Source of the DNA: JBPRGG01 sp051418075 | GTDB lineage: Bacteria; Bacteroidota; Bacteroidia; Cytophagales; Cyclobacteriaceae | Direction of reading: 5' to 3' | Assembly: GCA_051418075.1 (NCBI GenBank) | Contig: JBPRGG010000171.1 | Span: forward strand, 1-64,000 | DNA: 64,000 nt | Shown here: positions 38,301-47,223 of the stretch, in pieces | Position numbering within the stretch: position 1 is the first letter of the stretch | Layout: each line of letters starts with the position of its first letter | The notes under the pieces: generated by a model | Seen by the model: only the letters and a program-made list of their open reading frames with translations | Told to the model about the DNA's origin: nothing | The model's database searches: none | Position numbers and translations under genes: made by a program

Positions 38301-38962
38301 TGACTTTCAAATCCCACTGAACTAAAAACCAGGGTAGCATTGGGAGAAACCGAAAGGGTATAGTTACCATTTACGTCTGTAACAATCCCATTAGTTGTAT
38401 TTTTCTCAACAACGTTCACCCCTGGAACAGGTTGATTGTCTTCCCCGGAAATAACGGTACCTGAAATACTTCTGTTCTGGATAAAACGACCAACCTGGCC
38501 TACTAAACTGGCCTTATTACGGACCAACAGGTTAAGATTGGAAGCAGTTAGACTGCGGGATTGATCTGGTTTTTTTTCAATTTCCTTAATTCGAAATTGT
38601 GGTTCAGACTGACGGTTTTGAATTACAAATTTTCCTGATTGAATCTCTTTATAATCCAGTTGCAGGGGTGCCAGTAAATCAGATAAAGCTTTTTTCAAGT
38701 CTTTATCCTTGAAATCATTGGAAATGATCTTTTTATCCTGAATGATAGCAGGATCATAATAAAAAACCACATCAAATTGTATTTCAAGATCCGAAAGCAC
38801 CTTTTTAAGGCTGGATGAATTTTGAACTGTTGCCTTCTGAGGCGATGTGGAAAAATGTTGGTTAAATAATGCCAGGTTCTGAGCCTGCACATTAAATTGA
38901 AATACTAATAAAAAAAACAGTATTCCAATCATAGCTTTCAAAAACCGTATTTTTGACATCAT
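35381..38962 (-). CDS. SusC/RagA-family TonB-dependent transporter with STN signalling domain
   Basis: The product is 1193 aa. After a signal peptide (about 1-28) comes an STN domain (about 48-116) that contacts FecR in the periplasm, then a carboxypeptidase-regulatory-like beta-sandwich (about 166-237), the TonB-box-like LDELVVIGYG (242-251), the plug ('MTPEMAMQGKMTGVFVSNPGG', 'VRIRGVGT') and the 22-strand barrel ending 'ILGANINF'. It imports oligosaccharide across the outer membrane with energy from TonB. The STN domain plus the adjacent FecR and ECF genes indicate substrate-triggered self-induction. Confidence 0.97.
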   Translation of the reverse strand: MMSKIRFLKAMIGILFFLLVFQFNVQAQNLALFNQHFSTSPQKATVQNSSSLKKVLSDLEIQFDVVFYYDPAIIQDKKIISNDFKDKDLKKALSDLLAPLQLDYKEIQSGKFVIQNRQSEPQFRIKEIEKKPDQSRSLTASNLNLLVRNKASLVGQVGRFIQNRSISGTVISGEDNQPVPGVNVVEKNTTNGIVTDVNGNYTLSVSPNATLVFSSVGFESQEVAIGNRSTIDVTLQSDVQQLDELVVIGYGSRQEKDVTGAISQISSEEIKKTNSMTPEMAMQGKMTGVFVSNPGGDPAARPEVRIRGVGTIGFNEPLYVVDGVPIAEFGAGSTYSVSQGAGNNLRGPINIFNLINPNDIESISVLKDASAAAIYGVRAANGVVLITTKRGKKGKPQISIDLKRGIQNVPNTYDVLNTQDFTALYQEAYANNIADNTMPEFFDPASPNYLGDSPTYDWQDRLLNQNAITEDYNASVSGGNDFSNYSISGGFAHTESVLKFNDMNRYSLGINSDHQLTPWLRVGETYRLGYSQFFDHRSNDLAGMATVSPWQPIEDVNGFRGYAIITDENGDFLYGPETDDNFYAIDELLLKTEDRDLVRNLGSAYVDVTPLPGLSIKGTFSADYVHQKRIFWDDEFQGVFDNGYNVNRNGNRLRTRHTWNRNFTKELAVNYVKDLGDHHFDLLFNAMDQQFDFEGTQTNGNQLVFKDESLRNVNNAEGVIASEEFGEGWALQGYLGRLSYNFSSKYYVDVTVRRDGTSRFAPEYRWGTFPSFSLAWRVSAEPFMQTLTFINDFKLRGGWGQLGNQETRPFAFLSTVNRNPSYTFGVGSGDFPSAGINYRGAALGDFPTVDLSWETSTTINVGFDALLFNNKLNATFEYYNRTTDGILQTVRVPGTLGVITDPVFNIAAVQNEGLEMALGYNGQLGDFNYNISGNITTVKNEVTELKDNQPIGGDQNRIEVGQPLNFFNGYQMVKIFQTQEEVDAWLDQNDDPGNVSQKAPGDIQFADIYGPPQEEGEFRSEGPDNVVNFHDKTYLGKQIAGYFYGVNLGAQYKNFDISIFFQGVGDIQRYNNRRQAGESMSSRGNNQWVTVLNRWTPDNKSTTMPRAVFDDPSGNNRFSDRWIEDAGFMRLRNMQLGYNLPTALTERLGSLNQLRIYLSSSNLFTLTPYSGIDPENDAIPPPRTFILGANINF

Positions 38963-38992
38963 AGTTTTTAGGTTTAAGTTTTAAAAAAGACA

Positions 38993-40012
38993 CTATTCTA
39001 TAGTTATTTTAAGTTGATGCTGTTTTATGTCCAGTTGATGGGTTTCAGCCAGGGCTAACAATAACAATTCAATTTCATCTGCCTTCACCCTTCCATTAAA
39101 TCGTTTGCTTAGAATATCAGGATTTTTTACATCCACCTGGAAATTATACATATCTTCCAAATCCTTTATAATATCAGCAATTGTTGATTCTTCATAGATC
39201 AACAGGTTGTTTTTCCATGAGGTATAGATTTCCGTTTTTACTTTTTCTTTTCTCAGCTGGTTATCTTTCTGATCAACTTCAGCCATTTCTCCAGGTTTGA
39301 GAAAAAAATTTGATTGATCTTCTAGCTTTTGCTCTTCCCAGTCCAGCTTCACTTTGCCGGAGTTTAGTACCACCTGAATTTTTCCCCTGCGATTTTTCAC
39401 ATTAAATTCGGTGCCTAAAACTTCTACTTCTAAATCTGAGGTGTGGACAATAAACTTTTTTGAATTTTTAACCACATCAAAATAAGCTTCTCCATGTAAC
39501 CATACTTCCCGCCAATTCCTGTTTTCCCAGTTCGGATGATATGTGATTTTTGAATTAGCATTAAGAGTTACCAATGAGCCATCGGGCAAAACAACTTTTT
39601 TTGTTTCCCTGTACTGGGTTTCAAAAGCTTGTATGGCAACAGCATGATTGTAATAATAATAAGTAGTAATAAATGCAGCTATAACCAGGATCAGGAGGGC
39701 TGCTGCCATTTTAAAGGAAGGAAAAAGTCTGTTCTTTGACCTGGAACTGATATCTGTTTGATTTATCAGACGATTCCAGTTGTCTGTGATTGTTTCCTGA
39801 GATACTTTATGTTCTTTGAACTGCAGGGTCAGTACCAGTTTGTGGGCTTCCAGTATTTGGTCTTTCTGATCCGGATGCTGATTGATATAGGTCTGCCAAA
39901 ATCTAATGTCTGCTTCGGCAGGATTTTTTACCCATCGGATAAAGGCGTCGTCCTGGGCAAATTCTAAAGCGGTAAATTTTTCGTATTTATTAATCATTGC
40001 TATGACATTCAA
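38993..40012 (-). CDS. FecR-family anti-sigma factor
   Basis: The product is 339 aa. A cytoplasmic N-terminal part of about 100 residues contacts the sigma factor; a membrane helix lies at about 102-121; the periplasmic FecR domain follows at about 130-235 ('VVLPDGSLVTLNANSKITYHPNW', 'WLHGEAYFDV', 'VEVLGTEFNV'), then a DUF4974-type domain ('SIADIIKDLEDMYNFQVDV'-like). It receives the signal from the STN domain of SusC and releases the sigma factor. An alternative start is M6. It lies between the sigma and susC genes, all on one strand. Confidence 0.95.
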   Translation of the reverse strand: MNVIAMINKYEKFTALEFAQDDAFIRWVKNPAEADIRFWQTYINQHPDQKDQILEAHKLVLTLQFKEHKVSQETITDNWNRLINQTDISSRSKNRLFPSFKMAAALLILVIAAFITTYYYYNHAVAIQAFETQYRETKKVVLPDGSLVTLNANSKITYHPNWENRNWREVWLHGEAYFDVVKNSKKFIVHTSDLEVEVLGTEFNVKNRRGKIQVVLNSGKVKLDWEEQKLEDQSNFFLKPGEMAEVDQKDNQLRKEKVKTEIYTSWKNNLLIYEESTIADIIKDLEDMYNFQVDVKNPDILSKRFNGRVKADEIELLLLALAETHQLDIKQHQLKITIE

Positions 40013-40131
40013 TATTAAATGTAAATACCGGGTAAAAAGTACTCATGAAAAATGAATTAATTTTATAAAAAAGTAATATATTCAATAAAAATGAATTATT
40101 GTTGATTTATTTATAAAAATGAGAGGTATTG

Positions 40132-40734
40132 CTAATAAATTATCAATGGTATATGAAGAAGTGTTATCAAGAATGGGCAGATCAACAGGGAATCGATTGT
40201 CATATTTTTTTTAAGTTGTTTTAGTGATCTGTAGATTTGGTTTTTTACTGATTGGTAATTGATGTTTAAGATGGAAGCTATTTGTTCCAGCGACATCTGA
40301 TTATAATAGCGCAGAAATAATACTTCCCTCTGACTGGCAGAAAGGGAACTAAAAGCTTTATTCAGGCTGGAAATCTGATCCTGGTTGAACTCCTTGCTAA
40401 TAAGTTCATCTTCAAAAGATAAAACAACCTGAAAATCATAAAATTCAGACCTTTCGAGGTTGAGCATTCTTTTGTTAATGCCAATCTTTTTAAATAGTTT
40501 AATTCTTAAAGCTTTGGACAAATAAAATTTAATCGAATCGGTCTGACTCAGGTTTTCCCTGCTTTCCCAAATTTCTACAAACAATTCCTGAATCACATCT
40601 TTAACCAAATCCTGGTCCTGCCAAAGTTTACAGCCATAATTAAATAAAAAATTATAATAGCTCCTATAGATAAATTCAAAAGAATTCTTATTCCCTTGTT
40701 TAAATTTTTTCCAAATGTGGAGATCCTTACTCAA
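40132..40734 (-). CDS. ECF sigma factor of the polysaccharide locus
   Basis: The product is 200 aa. Region 2 is at about 20-90 ('FEFIYRSYYNFLFNYGCKLWQDQDLVKDVIQELFVEIWE') and region 4 at about 130-180 ('LSASQREVLFLRYYNQMSLEQIASILNINYQSVKNQIYRSLKQLKK'). The FecR gene follows 119 bp downstream. It directs RNA polymerase to promoters of this locus once released by FecR. The C-terminal 20 residues are hydrophobic ('LLICPFLITLLHIPLIIY'), a tail that many FecI-type proteins of Bacteroidota carry. Confidence 0.95.
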   Translation of the reverse strand: MSKDLHIWKKFKQGNKNSFEFIYRSYYNFLFNYGCKLWQDQDLVKDVIQELFVEIWESRENLSQTDSIKFYLSKALRIKLFKKIGINKRMLNLERSEFYDFQVVLSFEDELISKEFNQDQISSLNKAFSSLSASQREVLFLRYYNQMSLEQIASILNINYQSVKNQIYRSLKQLKKNMTIDSLLICPFLITLLHIPLIIY

Positions 40735-40861
40735 ACTATCTGATTCTGTTAATGATTTTTAAAATTATTTCTGGCGGAGATGTCTGATTATTTACGTGGT
40801 TAAACATTGTTTGTTGCTGAATACATTGAACCTGAACATTTTGATCCATCTATTTATTCTT

Positions 40862-42475
40862 TTACTGTTGTTGATGCGGTATTTCTTTACCCTTTGGAAC
40901 AAAATACCTTATAGGTTTTTCATCATAATTGGACCCGATATCCCGGGGTTGACAGAACCAAACCAGCTGACCTGTCTGATTAAGCTCCAAAGGCAGCCGG
41001 TCAGCATCAGGATGGGTTTGGTTAAATTTATTTAGCATTATATCCTGCATTTCGAATACTTTGTTCTTGTATTTTTCCTGGTAAGCCAGGTTAGTAGTTT
41101 CATCAGGATCTTCACTGATATTATAAAGCCGATGATAGATCCCGGAAGGTCCATGACCGGTGGCATAACCAAGATCCAGGTCATACTTGCCCGTAGTGAA
41201 AATGTATTTCCATTCCTGATCAGCTACCATGGCTTTATCATCCTGTAAAAATTCCCCGAAAACATGATCACGATGGCTGGTTGTTTTCCCCTGAAGCAGG
41301 CTGTTGAGAGGCTTTCCCTGGAAATCAGGATGCAAATTAAATCCCAGGGCTTGGGTGGCAGTGGGAACCAGATCTATAAATTCTACCAGGGCATCAGATT
41401 TTTGTCCGGCCAGATACCTGGATTTTCCCCGAATGATCAAAGGTGAAGTAATAGATTCATCCCAGAAGGTATGTTTTTCGAACCTTTTATGTTCATTAAG
41501 CAGGTAACCCTGATCTCCGTTAAAAATTACCAGGGTGTTTTCTTCCAATCCATTATCCCGCAGTGCATCCAGTACTATGCCTACATTTTTATCCATATAT
41601 TCCACAGAAGTATAGTAAGAGGCGATGATACCCCGCCGTTGCTGTTCGGTTAAATCCTTGAATTGTAGCGGGATCCAACGATCATCTTCAGGAGAGCCTT
41701 GCGGTAAAGGCACATCATTGGGATCGTATTTACCAGCATATTCTACCGGAAAATTGAAGGGGGCATGTGGTTCATGAAAGGCAACCCACAGGCAAAAACG
41801 ATCATTTTTGTTTTTACTAATAAAATCAGCGGCCCAGTTAGCCAGAAAAGTGCCCTGGCTATCCTTGTCGTAGTAAGGCTCAGGCAGCATGTCTGCATTT
41901 TTTCGCCAGGCTGCTCCCTCATAGGCTTGCACACTGGCTCTGGTCCTGATATGATCAGGGATTTTCTTTGGTGGGTTTTCTTTTAAATAAGCCTGGTGTT
42001 CCGCCTTATCGATCATATGATCCCAGCCATGATCAGGATAAGCGCCTTCTTTGTACAACTCATTAAAAACCCAATTATTGAAATGGTTTTTTCCCACCAA
42101 TGCGGTTTTAAATCCTTTATCCTTCAGGTACTCGGCAATGGTAACATTTCCATGATCGGGAAAAGGTGTGAATAACAAATTTACCCGGGTAGAATGGGGG
42201 TATTTTCCGGTCATCATAGATTGACGAGAGGCGCTGCAAATGGGTGAATTTGCATATCCATTTGTGAAAAACATACCTTCTGAAGCCAAAAGATCCAGAT
42301 TAGGGGTTTTAATCAGGGAGTTGCCAGCTGTCCCGATCACTTCAGGATGATGGTCATCACTAACGATAAAAACTACATTTCTGAATGCTTCTTCCTGGTT
42401 TTCTTTTTGGGAATGTTCAGATCCTGCTGAAACCAAAAGTAAAACCATTAGACTAAAAAAATTAATAATCCACAT
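40862..42475 (-). CDS. sulfatase with CSASR formylglycine motif
   Basis: The product is 537 aa with a signal peptide (hydrophobic 3-17). Sulfatase core: 'FIVSDDHHPEVIG' (D40, D41 metal ligands), active-site C80-S-A-S-R, where alanine replaces the usual proline (allowed in the C-x-[PA]-x-R pattern), 'VGKNHF', 'FHEPHAPF' and 'VIFNGDQGYLLNEHK'. It removes sulfate from a glycan in the periplasm after maturation of C80. It lies 47 bp downstream of the esterase gene and ahead of the ECF gene, in a minus-strand run starting at the GH106 gene. Confidence 0.92.
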   Translation of the reverse strand: MWIINFFSLMVLLLVSAGSEHSQKENQEEAFRNVVFIVSDDHHPEVIGTAGNSLIKTPNLDLLASEGMFFTNGYANSPICSASRQSMMTGKYPHSTRVNLLFTPFPDHGNVTIAEYLKDKGFKTALVGKNHFNNWVFNELYKEGAYPDHGWDHMIDKAEHQAYLKENPPKKIPDHIRTRASVQAYEGAAWRKNADMLPEPYYDKDSQGTFLANWAADFISKNKNDRFCLWVAFHEPHAPFNFPVEYAGKYDPNDVPLPQGSPEDDRWIPLQFKDLTEQQRRGIIASYYTSVEYMDKNVGIVLDALRDNGLEENTLVIFNGDQGYLLNEHKRFEKHTFWDESITSPLIIRGKSRYLAGQKSDALVEFIDLVPTATQALGFNLHPDFQGKPLNSLLQGKTTSHRDHVFGEFLQDDKAMVADQEWKYIFTTGKYDLDLGYATGHGPSGIYHRLYNISEDPDETTNLAYQEKYKNKVFEMQDIMLNKFNQTHPDADRLPLELNQTGQLVWFCQPRDIGSNYDEKPIRYFVPKGKEIPHQQQ

Positions 42476-42522
42476 TATAAAAGGTTTTGATCTGAATGCT
42501 ATAATATATAGTTTTTTTTATA

Positions 42523-43965
42523 TTACAATCCTGCCTCATCCTGTGCATGCAACTTTTCTATGAAAAAGAGTTTTACACCATACCAGTTTTTATACTGATC
42601 GGATCTGATATCATCATCACAGATAAAATGACTTTCTACTTGCAGTGCTTTCAATTTTTCATGCAACTCAGCCCCAAACCGGGGATGGTGGGTGGCATGT
42701 CCTTTATCCTCCGATGGAATGGTGTTTTTTCTCATCAGATAATTAAGCAATATGGGCGGATCATCAGCTGAAGCATGTCTGTAGGGGCTGAATTCTTCAA
42801 TCCATGGCAAGATTTCCTTTCGTCTATTCAGAAAAAACTGAAATCTTTCCCGGTCTTCTGAGGGAAGAATGCTACGATCAAAAAAGGCATGAGCGCCATA
42901 GGTTATGCCGGGAATCCATTGTTTCATTAGCCTGGGATCTATCGAGGTTTGTGCCTGAACCGGAACTGTGCAGCCAGGTTTGGTGGACATCCTTGCCACC
43001 GGATCCGGATGGTTGGGATGGGCCAGATCGTCGTGTAAAGCCAGCCAGGTACAAGTTGCTCCTCCAGCGCTGCCACCGGTAAATCCCAACCGATCAGGAT
43101 CAATATTTAATGTTTCTGCCTTATACCTGATTAGCTGTACGGCTCTGGCAGCATCCAGAAGAGATGCGGCTACCGGAGGCTCAACTGCCGGATGCTCTTC
43201 ATGCATGGAAACATAACGATAGTTTATTGATATATAAGCCAGGCCATGGTCGTTGTACCACTGTGCATCCTTACCCCGGGCGGCCTTATCCAGGGCACTC
43301 CAACCACCTCCATGAATAAATACAATAGCAGCCATGGGTTTTTCCGGTTTTTGACGGGGATAATAAATATCAATGGCATGTTTCCAGTGAGGGCCATACC
43401 TCAATCCTCGTAATTCAGGACTTCTTTTTTCATCTTCCGATTTGACCAGTGTCATTTCAAATGGAATGACCTGATCACCGGTAAAATCAAGTTCAACCAG
43501 GAAAGTTGTGTTTTCAGCTAATATCTGTTTTATAGTTCCAGTGATCTGCAGTTCATGTTGAACCAGAGGAACCTCTGCCAGTTTAATATGCTGACTCAAC
43601 ACCAATTTGGCCGCGAGAGGGGTTGTTTTAGGGCTTTTTTCCAGATTGATCTGGTCTGCCGGGCTGAACCGATAGGTATATTTGCCCCAGGCACAGTTTC
43701 CCTGGATTAAATCAAAGGTGCCTGGTTGAACTGGTTTCACCTTACCATTCAGCTGAAACCGCCCAGGCAACAGATCCTGAGGGCCCAGATATCTTCCCTG
43801 TTGAGTGCCAACCAACGGACCTTCCCCCGGAGCGATATACCAGCGCTTTAGGGAAGTGGGTTTATAATATTTTTCATAATAAGCCTCGTCAGCAGATTGA
43901 CTGTAAAGATAGGGCTGGAATGAAATGGCAAAAATTAAAGCTAACAAAAATATCTTACTCATCAC
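42523..43965 (-). CDS. alpha/beta-hydrolase esterase (carbohydrate esterase-like)
   Basis: The product is 480 aa with a signal peptide (about 1-22). An N-terminal region of about 200 residues precedes an alpha/beta-hydrolase domain of the esterase/lipase (HSL/BD-FAE) type: oxyanion-hole motif IHGGGW, then 'GFTGGSAGGATC' holding the nucleophile serine, and a late 'HATHHPRFG'. It may deacetylate or otherwise de-esterify sugars before glycosidases act. It is flanked by the GH106 gene (24 bp upstream) and a sulfatase, supporting a role in glycan breakdown. The natural ester is unknown. Confidence 0.85.
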   Translation of the reverse strand: MMSKIFLLALIFAISFQPYLYSQSADEAYYEKYYKPTSLKRWYIAPGEGPLVGTQQGRYLGPQDLLPGRFQLNGKVKPVQPGTFDLIQGNCAWGKYTYRFSPADQINLEKSPKTTPLAAKLVLSQHIKLAEVPLVQHELQITGTIKQILAENTTFLVELDFTGDQVIPFEMTLVKSEDEKRSPELRGLRYGPHWKHAIDIYYPRQKPEKPMAAIVFIHGGGWSALDKAARGKDAQWYNDHGLAYISINYRYVSMHEEHPAVEPPVAASLLDAARAVQLIRYKAETLNIDPDRLGFTGGSAGGATCTWLALHDDLAHPNHPDPVARMSTKPGCTVPVQAQTSIDPRLMKQWIPGITYGAHAFFDRSILPSEDRERFQFFLNRRKEILPWIEEFSPYRHASADDPPILLNYLMRKNTIPSEDKGHATHHPRFGAELHEKLKALQVESHFICDDDIRSDQYKNWYGVKLFFIEKLHAQDEAGL

Positions 43966-43988
43966 TTGATTTATAATTATTGATCAAA

Positions 43989-46973
43989 CTATTCAGGATA
44001 AATAATGATCCGGGCCGGACCTAAAACCCCGGCCAGATTTAAAGGCACTTCAGCCCAGGGATCGCTCCAGGCTTTGGGTCCTTTTACGATATTGGTGTTG
44101 GTAAGTCGTTCACTTTCAGGTAATTTTCCATCACCGACTAACCTATTGTTCCATTCATTGGCCACTTCCAGCACCAGGTGATTTTTTCCTGATTCCAGTC
44201 TTTCTGTGATATCCAATACAAAAGGTTTATGCCATATAATGCCAAGAGAATGCCCGTTCAACCATACTTCTGCCAGTTCTCTCACATCGCCCAGATCCAA
44301 GTAATAGCGGTGGGAGGCTTCTATTTCCTGCCACTCAAAATCCAGTTCATATTTTGCGATGCCGGAAAAATACTTCACTCCCTCCTGGTCAGATTCAGTC
44401 CACGATATGAGATGAGGCATTTCCAGAGAGGCAGGGGCACCCCATCCATGAGGAAATGAAATTCTCCAGGTGCCGTTCAATGAGTCAGACCGGGCCGCTA
44501 CCACCTCTTTTGTTTCAGTAGTGCCGTCATTATAGGTAAAACTATAATTTCCGGGTTCAGTAAAACGCCCTTGTCTGGTATGATATCCAAACATTCTGGC
44601 ATATGCCTGGTTGGCTGGAAATAAGGTTTGTCCATTCATGGACACTTTTTGCCGGTGTCTTTTATTTTCGTCAGGTGTAAATATGATAAAAAAGGCATCA
44701 TGGGGATCAAAGTTCAGTGCTATCCTAATACTGTCACCTTCAGCCTTATAGATAAGGTCTTGTACAACTTCCCCGGTTTCAGGCATCCATAGTTGAGGCA
44801 CCCTACCTTTGACCCTGAAAACACATTCGGTAATGGCCGGTTTATCCATCCTGTTCCTGATAAAATAAATATCGGCCTCAGCTGTACGGCGATGAATGAA
44901 ATTCAAGGAAGTACTGTCATCCTGCCCTATGAAACGAAAATCAGGATATATACCATTTTCCCTCAGGATATCTCTCTGGGTTGCTCCCCAATAGAGCTTT
45001 CCCTGGCCAATTTGTTGGGGATTGGAATTGTTTTCAGACAGTCCCTGCCACAACTGATCAGCCAGATGATTCAGCTTCAGATCGTTTTCATGAAAATTAT
45101 ACAAGCCAGGCGTTTTGTTTGGTTTGGGGCCCACTACCAGAGCGCCCTGACCCAGCAATTGCTCTAATTTCTGTAATACCACCAATGGCATGGTATTTTG
45201 CTGAGGCAGTACCAGCAAAGCATATTCCTGACCATGAGGCAAGGTCATTTTCCCTTGTGACATTTCTAACTCCAGTAATTTCTCCGTATTGATCACATCA
45301 TAATCATAGCCAAATCCAAGGCTAGGATCTGTATGCCGCTGTTTGGCAAAATTTGGAGCCTGATCCCCATAATAATAAAGGATATCTCCTACGAAATTGC
45401 CCTGTTGCAGTAGGTAACTGTTGCGGGCCAGGTAATCAATCCAGGCCCGGCTTTTAGGCCACCAGGTTTGCCGGGTATCCATATGGGTACCAAATCCATA
45501 AACATAACCGGGAGCGCCAAAGGCATCGGGAGAATGATTAGAGGTGTGGAAAACCACCCGGTTAAGACCTTCACAAAAGGCCTGGTCAGCTGTGGGTTTC
45601 AGATCCTGCCAACCTTCCTGCCAGTGAAGCAGACTGGTAAATGATTCCGCCTCTACAAACGTTTGGTCATATAAATGGGCTGCACTGGCAATACCCTTTA
45701 TAAACCAATGTGAGTCGAAACCTTCCGCATCATATTTTGGATACTTATGCCAGAACTCTCCTCTGGGTACAGACAGAGCGCCCAGTGCCTTGATAGATTC
45801 TACCGGAACATCATGTAAGGGAGGGCCGGGTCCCCCTCCTTCGGCATGATAACCCAAACCATATTGCTGGCAAAAATCCACCCCAAATTTATAGTGGTTG
45901 TCCACGGCCAGATCAGACAAAGTCATCTTAAAATCATAGAGAAACCGGTCAGTAATCTCCTGGCTTTGCACAATCTTTCCTGCAAAAACCGGTAAAAACG
46001 GACGGATATCATAGCCTCTTCTTTGTCTGAATTCATGCAACATGGTGGGAGTCCATACCGGGCCTTTAATCTCATAACTGTCGTTATAAAGATATTTCAG
46101 GGCCGTATTTCCCAAATCCCCCAATTTGGGCTTTAATTTATCTATAAAAAACTGCAGGTGAAATTCCTGGGCCTGACGAGAAAAATGATCAATCATCAAG
46201 CCATTTGAATTAGTGCTTGGCCTTTTTAAGGCCGTGCCTAAATTAGTGCAAACATAGCGTGTGATTTCCCACTGACCGGGAGGAACTGACCAGGTGAGCT
46301 GACCATTGACGAAATTGTCATCCAGATTGATGTATTGAGCTGTATCTATTATTGCTGGACCAACTGGTCGAGCCATGAGGGCAATTTCCTGGTAAAAGGC
46401 AGGTAAACCAGAACTATCTTTAGATATCAGCACCCCCCGATCATGGTAAGCATCATACTCAGGCAGGTTGGGGAATGGAATGTTTATGGAGACTTCGCTG
46501 CTACCATTGACAATGATGGTGGTATCCAGAATGCCCATGACCCCATACTCGGGAGGAATCCAGCTCCCACCGGAATTCCAGCTACTGGCTACCATCAAGC
46601 CCAATTCCAAATTCAAACGAGTGGCTTCTTTAATAGCATGGATAATAGCATTGGTAGATTCATGTCCCATGAAACGGGGTCCGGCCGGCACTTTATTTTC
46701 AATATCTGAAATGGGTGAAACATCCCAGATATCATATCCTCCCATGCCATTGGCTTTGGATTGTTCCAGTTCAAGCGTGATTCTTTCCAGATCAAAATTG
46801 CCATTGATCCAGCACCAGAAACCTTTGGGACGGGCCGAAACCGGTGGGTTTTCAAATTCACGGATCAAGGTTTCTATCGAATTCTGACGCGATTGATCTG
46901 ATTCCGGTTGGCAGGAAATCATTACCAGCAGGAATACTGAAAAATTCAAGTAGCTTCTAACCATATTTGACAT
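43989..46973 (-). CDS. alpha-L-rhamnosidase-like glycoside hydrolase (GH106-type) lipoprotein
   Basis: The product is about 994 aa from the ATG at 46973; an upstream ATG at 46994 adds seven polar residues before a clear lipoprotein signal ending LVMISC. The mature part begins 'RPKGFWCWINGNFDLERITLELEQSKANGMGGYDIWD', typical of GH106-type proteins. A catalytic barrel with 'YLYNDSYEIKGPVWTPTM' and 'YHAEGGGPGPPLHD' follows, and C-terminal beta-sandwiches end with 'YYLDLGDVRELAEVWLNGHSLGIIW' and 'KNHLVLEVANEWNNRLVGDG'. It would remove alpha-linked rhamnose at the cell surface. It heads the minus-strand run of the locus. Confidence 0.88.
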   Translation of the reverse strand: MSNMVRSYLNFSVFLLVMISCQPESDQSRQNSIETLIREFENPPVSARPKGFWCWINGNFDLERITLELEQSKANGMGGYDIWDVSPISDIENKVPAGPRFMGHESTNAIIHAIKEATRLNLELGLMVASSWNSGGSWIPPEYGVMGILDTTIIVNGSSEVSINIPFPNLPEYDAYHDRGVLISKDSSGLPAFYQEIALMARPVGPAIIDTAQYINLDDNFVNGQLTWSVPPGQWEITRYVCTNLGTALKRPSTNSNGLMIDHFSRQAQEFHLQFFIDKLKPKLGDLGNTALKYLYNDSYEIKGPVWTPTMLHEFRQRRGYDIRPFLPVFAGKIVQSQEITDRFLYDFKMTLSDLAVDNHYKFGVDFCQQYGLGYHAEGGGPGPPLHDVPVESIKALGALSVPRGEFWHKYPKYDAEGFDSHWFIKGIASAAHLYDQTFVEAESFTSLLHWQEGWQDLKPTADQAFCEGLNRVVFHTSNHSPDAFGAPGYVYGFGTHMDTRQTWWPKSRAWIDYLARNSYLLQQGNFVGDILYYYGDQAPNFAKQRHTDPSLGFGYDYDVINTEKLLELEMSQGKMTLPHGQEYALLVLPQQNTMPLVVLQKLEQLLGQGALVVGPKPNKTPGLYNFHENDLKLNHLADQLWQGLSENNSNPQQIGQGKLYWGATQRDILRENGIYPDFRFIGQDDSTSLNFIHRRTAEADIYFIRNRMDKPAITECVFRVKGRVPQLWMPETGEVVQDLIYKAEGDSIRIALNFDPHDAFFIIFTPDENKRHRQKVSMNGQTLFPANQAYARMFGYHTRQGRFTEPGNYSFTYNDGTTETKEVVAARSDSLNGTWRISFPHGWGAPASLEMPHLISWTESDQEGVKYFSGIAKYELDFEWQEIEASHRYYLDLGDVRELAEVWLNGHSLGIIWHKPFVLDITERLESGKNHLVLEVANEWNNRLVGDGKLPESERLTNTNIVKGPKAWSDPWAEVPLNLAGVLGPARIIIYPE

Positions 46974-47049
46974 GATTGGATAATAATCTAGCATAAATAA
47001 TCATTGCATAATTTAAGAAATATGAAAATTTAGGACTTTTGTTGTAAAA

Positions 47050-47083
47050 TTTGACACACATTAAAATCCCCTACTGTTTGACA
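47050..47083. promoter_or_regulatory. paired TTTGACA motifs in the divergent GH106 / sulfatase region
   Basis: TTTGACAC (47050-47057) and TTTGACA (47077-47083) lie 27 bp apart in the region shared by the divergent GH106 and sulfatase genes. A further TTTGACACT is at about 29493-29500, upstream of the GH78-type gene, where AGTGTC (29475-29480) and GACACT (29495-29500) also form an inverted pair. These could be operator or ECF promoter elements of the locus. The evidence is short-motif recurrence only. Confidence 0.3.
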
Positions 47084-47223
47084 AAACAGAATAATTATTC
47101 TTAAAAAACAAGTTTAAATTAGTGATTTGCCAGCAAATTTTCTGGTTTTGTTACCCTTTTATTTAAATAAATGTATAATTTGGTATAAAGTGAGTTGGCA
47201 TAAATTTATAGAATTTACAAATA

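Noticed and set aside
35463..47082. Many open frames of 60-140 codons on the opposite strand of the SusCD, sulfatase and glycosidase genes
   Set aside because: All lie inside well-supported genes, lack signal peptides or motifs, and have no conserved starts.
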